A stretch of DNA of 5,963 nt from Candidatus Solincola jinzensis (GTDB taxonomy: Bacteria > Actinomycetota > Geothermincolia > Geothermincolales > RBG-13-55-18). Shown piece after piece: positions 3,403-5,963 of the stretch (position 1 is the stretch's first letter; every line of letters begins with the position of its first letter). The position numbers were made by a program, and so were the translations under genes. The notes below the pieces were generated by a model. It worked only from the letters and a program-made list of their open reading frames with translations. It had not been told where the DNA came from and did no database searches. The stretch covers positions 1-5,963 of the forward strand of contig JACVJG010000210.1 of assembly GCA_015711875.1 (NCBI GenBank), in the 5' to 3' direction.

Positions 3403-5849
3403 TTGTTGCGCCGGCCGGCCACGATGGCGAGGATGCTGGGCAGCACCAGGATAGCTCCGAGAAGGGCGCCCAGCAGGCCCACGGCGGTGGTGAAGCCGAA
3501 ACGCTGCATCATCCCCATATTGGAGAGGCCGAGGATGAAGAAGACCCCCATGGTGGTGAGCGCCGCCGCCACCAGGGCGCGCCCCACGTGCTTCACGGTG
3601 TTGTGAATGGCCTCCTCCACCCCGGTGCCGTTGACATGGCGTTCCTCGCGGAAGCGGTGGGTGATATGGATGCCGAAGTCGATGCCCGCCCCGATCACCA
3701 GCGAGGCCACCATCACCGTCATGAGGTCGAGCGGCCACCCGAGGGCGAATAGGAAGACCAGCTCCGCCACCATGCCGCAGACCACCACCACCAGAGTGCA
3801 GATTCCGTAGATGAAGGACTTGAAGACCATTATGAGCACCAGTGCGCAGAGCAGGAGGGCAAGGCCCGAGGTCTTGAGCTGGGTGGGGAGGATGTTCCCC
3901 AGGAGGTCCGCCACCAGCACCGTGAAGCCGGTGGAGGAAAAGCGCAGGGATGTTCCCTCCCCCACCTCGGATGAGCTGTCTCGCAGGATATCCGCCTTCA
4001 CCCTCATCTCGTCCTCGGTCTCCGGAAATCCGGAGTTGAGCATGATCATGGCCACCTGCTTCCCGTCCTTCTCCCCCACAAAAGCGTTTACCGGCATGCG
4101 CAGCGAGAGCTGGTCCACCACCGCCATGACCTCCTCCCTGCTGCCGGGAAGCCTTCCGTCGGGAGAGGCCATGAGGATGTAATCGGCTATGGAGCTTATC
4201 CTGTCCCGCGCGAAGTAATCCTCGCGCTCGGGGTAGTTGCGGGTGTCAAGGGGTATGGTGTCCTCCAGCTCCAGTATGGCGGCGAGGTTGGCGGGGTCGT
4301 ATATATCGCCCCAGGCCAGGATGATATCGGCGCTCTGGGGGCCGAAGAGGTCGGTGATCATCTCGTTGGCCTTCATGCTGGGCATCTCCTCGGGCATCAT
4401 CTTGCGCACGTCCGCCCCCGTCCGGACGTTGAAAACGGCGAACACCGCGAAGGCGATGAGCGCCAGGGTGGCTATGGCCACCGCCCAGTGATTGCGTTCC
4501 GAAACCATGGCCATCCTCACCAGCACGTTGTCGATGGCCGTGCCGTAGCGGGAATCGCGCCGCCGCCTCCGCATCTTCTCCAGGTGGGCCTGCTGTTTTT
4601 CCTCCCGCTTGCGCCGGTCGCGGATGACGACGATGGCCGGCAGGAGGGTGAGGGAGAGCAGGAAGCTGAAGGCGATGCCCATCATGCACAGAAGGCCGAA
4701 GTCCCGCATGGGGGGCATGTCGGTGATCATGAAGGAGGAGAAGCCTATAAGAGTGGTGATGGCGGTGAGGAAAACCGCCACCCCCACCGTTTTCACGGAG
4801 GTGGTGGCGGAGAGGTCAACCCCCGCGCCGCCTTCCCGCTCCTCGTAATAGCGGCTGAGGATGTGGATCACATAGGCGATGTTGATGCCCAGCATGAGAG
4901 GCATCACCGCCACGCTCATGGTGGTGTAGGTGATGCCCGCCCAGCCCATCACCCCGATGATCCAGGATATCGCCACCAGGATGATGAGCAGGGGCAGCCC
5001 GATGTCCGAGACGCGCCGGAAGGTGAGGTAGAGGACGAGCATGACGAACAGGAGGGCTATGAGCATCAGCTTGCTCGTCTCCTTCTGCATGAACTCCTGG
5101 GAGTCCCTCTGCATGGAGGCGTCCCCGGAATAGAAAACACTCACGCCGTCGATGCCTTCGAGCTTGCCGGATACATACCTCTCGAGGTCCTTTGCCAGGG
5201 CGGTGAGCGCGTTCTCGCTCAAGTCCGGGTTGAGCTGGAACTGCACCATGGTCGCGTTGCCGTCCGCGGTGACCATCCCCGAGATCTGCTCCCGGTTCTC
5301 CTGGAAGACTGTCAGTATGCCGGCGCGTGCCTCCTCGTTCAGGCCGCCGCCCATGAAGGCGCCCATAAGGTCCAGGAAGGGGGAGTCGGGACGAGGGTCG
5401 AGGTAGAAGTCCAGGAACTGCTCCAGCGAGCCGTCGTCCACGTCCTCGAGGTCTATGGTGGCGGGGACCCCCGATGCCTTGAGCATCTCCGGCAGCCGGT
5501 ACTTTACGAAATCCAGGTAGGTCTCCACCTTCAGTACCGATCCCTCCGGGACGCCGTTTTCCTCCATGTCAGCGGGATCCATGGCCATCAGGGCGCGCGC
5601 CATCTCCGGCTCGGCGACATTGTCCGCGGTAATGAGCGCTATCTCGCTGGATACGCCGCCGAAGACGTCCTTTACCTCTTCCCAGGCCTTTATTGACTCG
5701 TAATGCTTCGGCATCATGGCCTCCTGGCTGAGTTCCGTGCTTAAGCGCGGGAACCCTGCCGCGAGGAAAGCGGTGATCAGGGCGACAACCACGACCACCA
5801 GCCACGGGCGCCTTTCCGATTGCGAGGCCAGAAATTCGAAGAACTTCAT
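3384..5849 (-). CDS. MMPL/RND-superfamily exporter
   Basis: This 821-residue inner-membrane protein has the two-fold RND layout. TM1 (about 17-34) is followed by a large outside loop (35-258), then TM2-TM6 (about 260-277, 283-302, 308-331, 354-375, 384-408). A very basic cytoplasmic linker follows (409-455, with RRRRR near 427-431), then TM7 (456-474), a second outside loop (475-655) and TM8-TM12 (656-811). Family marks are the paired TM4/TM10 motifs followed by an R-(Y/F)-x-EE end (321-337 and 720-736) and the P-P-M-R-DFGLL turn at 379-387. Members use the proton gradient to export lipids, hydrophobic compounds or drugs; the substrate here is unknown. The TM10 relay aspartate D724 is present, but the equivalent first-half residue is A325. 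The ATG at 5849 has AGAGGA six bases before it. The frame stays open and coding-like for 23 codons beyond the TGA. Confidence 0.9.
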   Translation of the reverse strand: MKFFEFLASQSERRPWLVVVVVALITAFLAAGFPRLSTELSQEAMMPKHYESIKAWEEVKDVFGGVSSEIALITADNVAEPEMARALMAMDPADMEENGVPEGSVLKVETYLDFVKYRLPEMLKASGVPATIDLEDVDDGSLEQFLDFYLDPRPDSPFLDLMGAFMGGGLNEEARAGILTVFQENREQISGMVTADGNATMVQFQLNPDLSENALTALAKDLERYVSGKLEGIDGVSVFYSGDASMQRDSQEFMQKETSKLMLIALLFVMLVLYLTFRRVSDIGLPLLIILVAISWIIGVMGWAGITYTTMSVAVMPLMLGINIAYVIHILSRYYEEREGGAGVDLSATTSVKTVGVAVFLTAITTLIGFSSFMITDMPPMRDFGLLCMMGIAFSFLLSLTLLPAIVVIRDRRKREEKQQAHLEKMRRRRRDSRYGTAIDNVLVRMAMVSERNHWAVAIATLALIAFAVFAVFNVRTGADVRKMMPEEMPSMKANEMITDLFGPQSADIILAWGDIYDPANLAAILELEDTIPLDTRNYPEREDYFARDRISSIADYILMASPDGRLPGSREEVMAVVDQLSLRMPVNAFVGEKDGKQVAMIMLNSGFPETEDEMRVKADILRDSSSEVGEGTSLRFSSTGFTVLVADLLGNILPTQLKTSGLALLLCALVLIMVFKSFIYGICTLVVVVCGMVAELVFLFALGWPLDLMTVMVASLVIGAGIDFGIHITHRFREERHVNGTGVEEAIHNTVKHVGRALVAAALTTMGVFFILGLSNMGMMQRFGFTTAVGLLGALLGAILVLPSILAIVAGRRNNTDMSR

Positions 5850-5963
5850 GCTCTATCCTCTTCTTTCCCTCGGTAGCGATGGCTTCCGGTCGCCGGGGCT
5901 CCCTTGCGGCGGCGACGATCGTGCGCCGTCCCAAGGCAGGGGCGATGGCATCTTTGCCTTCCG
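5850..5963 (-). other. Upstream edge of the exporter gene; possible 3' end of another gene
   Basis: Before the exporter ATG there is a ribosome binding site (AGAGGA on the - strand, 5861-5856) but no AT-rich promoter-like stretch. All three - strand frames are open to the window edge. One ends at TAG 5855-5853 with a proline-rich peptide. Another ends at a TGA overlapping the exporter start as ATGA, the usual form of translational coupling. The third stays open past the start. An upstream gene on the same strand is likely, but I cannot tell which frame it uses or what it encodes. Confidence 0.35.

Noticed and set aside
4488..5696. Long + strand open frame (402 codons) opposite the exporter
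   Set aside because: Its peptide is rich in H, D, G, E and V with no family likeness, as expected for the antisense of a GC3-rich membrane protein gene. The - strand frame has clear MMPL motifs and membrane segments.
1..5963. CRISPR array, insertion sequence, toxin-antitoxin or defence system
   Set aside because: No regularly spaced repeats, transposase motifs, terminal inverted repeats or defence-type domains are visible. All sizeable genes have housekeeping or transporter identities.

Overview
The window is GC-rich DNA from a bacterium, with strongly G/C-biased third codon positions, frequent AGG (Arg) and ATA (Ile) codons and the standard genetic code (TGG for Trp; TGA, TAG and TAA all used as stops). 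The left half keeps the order cysS - rlmB - yacP/rae1-like NYN gene. This order is known from Bacillota, with related arrangements in Actinomycetota. A deep-branching GC-rich actinobacterium or a GC-rich clostridial lineage is my best guess; it is an inference from gene order and codon style, not a firm placement.

Left half, + strand: the last 38 codons of cysteinyl-tRNA synthetase (to 118); a 368-base gap without a convincing gene but rich in short palindromes; rlmB (487-1227), a 23S rRNA 2'-O-ribose methyltransferase; a second palindrome-bearing gap of 321 bases; a Rae1/YacP-type NYN-domain ribonuclease (1549-2064); and, behind a consensus -10 box, a tRNA-Thr(TGT) gene with encoded CCA (2120-2194). 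All four genes serve translation: tRNA charging, rRNA modification, probable ribosome-linked mRNA cleavage, and a tRNA.

Right half, - strand, convergent with the left: an 821-residue MMPL/RND-superfamily exporter (5849 down to 3384), followed after 157 bases by a 316-residue multi-pass membrane protein of the drug/metabolite transporter (EamA/NIPA-like) superfamily (3226 down to 2276). The exporter has no visible promoter in the 114 bases before it and is probably the distal gene of an operon that continues beyond the window. The DMT gene has its own candidate promoter, overlapped by an inverted repeat.

The most notable signals are at gene ends and in the gaps. The exporter frame continues for 23 coding-like codons past its TGA to a second in-frame TGA, and both TGAs lie inside copies of a 24-base imperfect direct repeat. 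The DMT protein, by contrast, ends in about 29 residues whose codon composition is not coding-like, suggesting a lost stop. The exporter has an alanine where the first-half TM4 proton-relay aspartate is expected, while the second half keeps it. I did not find a convincing new multi-gene system; the window reads as a housekeeping locus next to two transporters.
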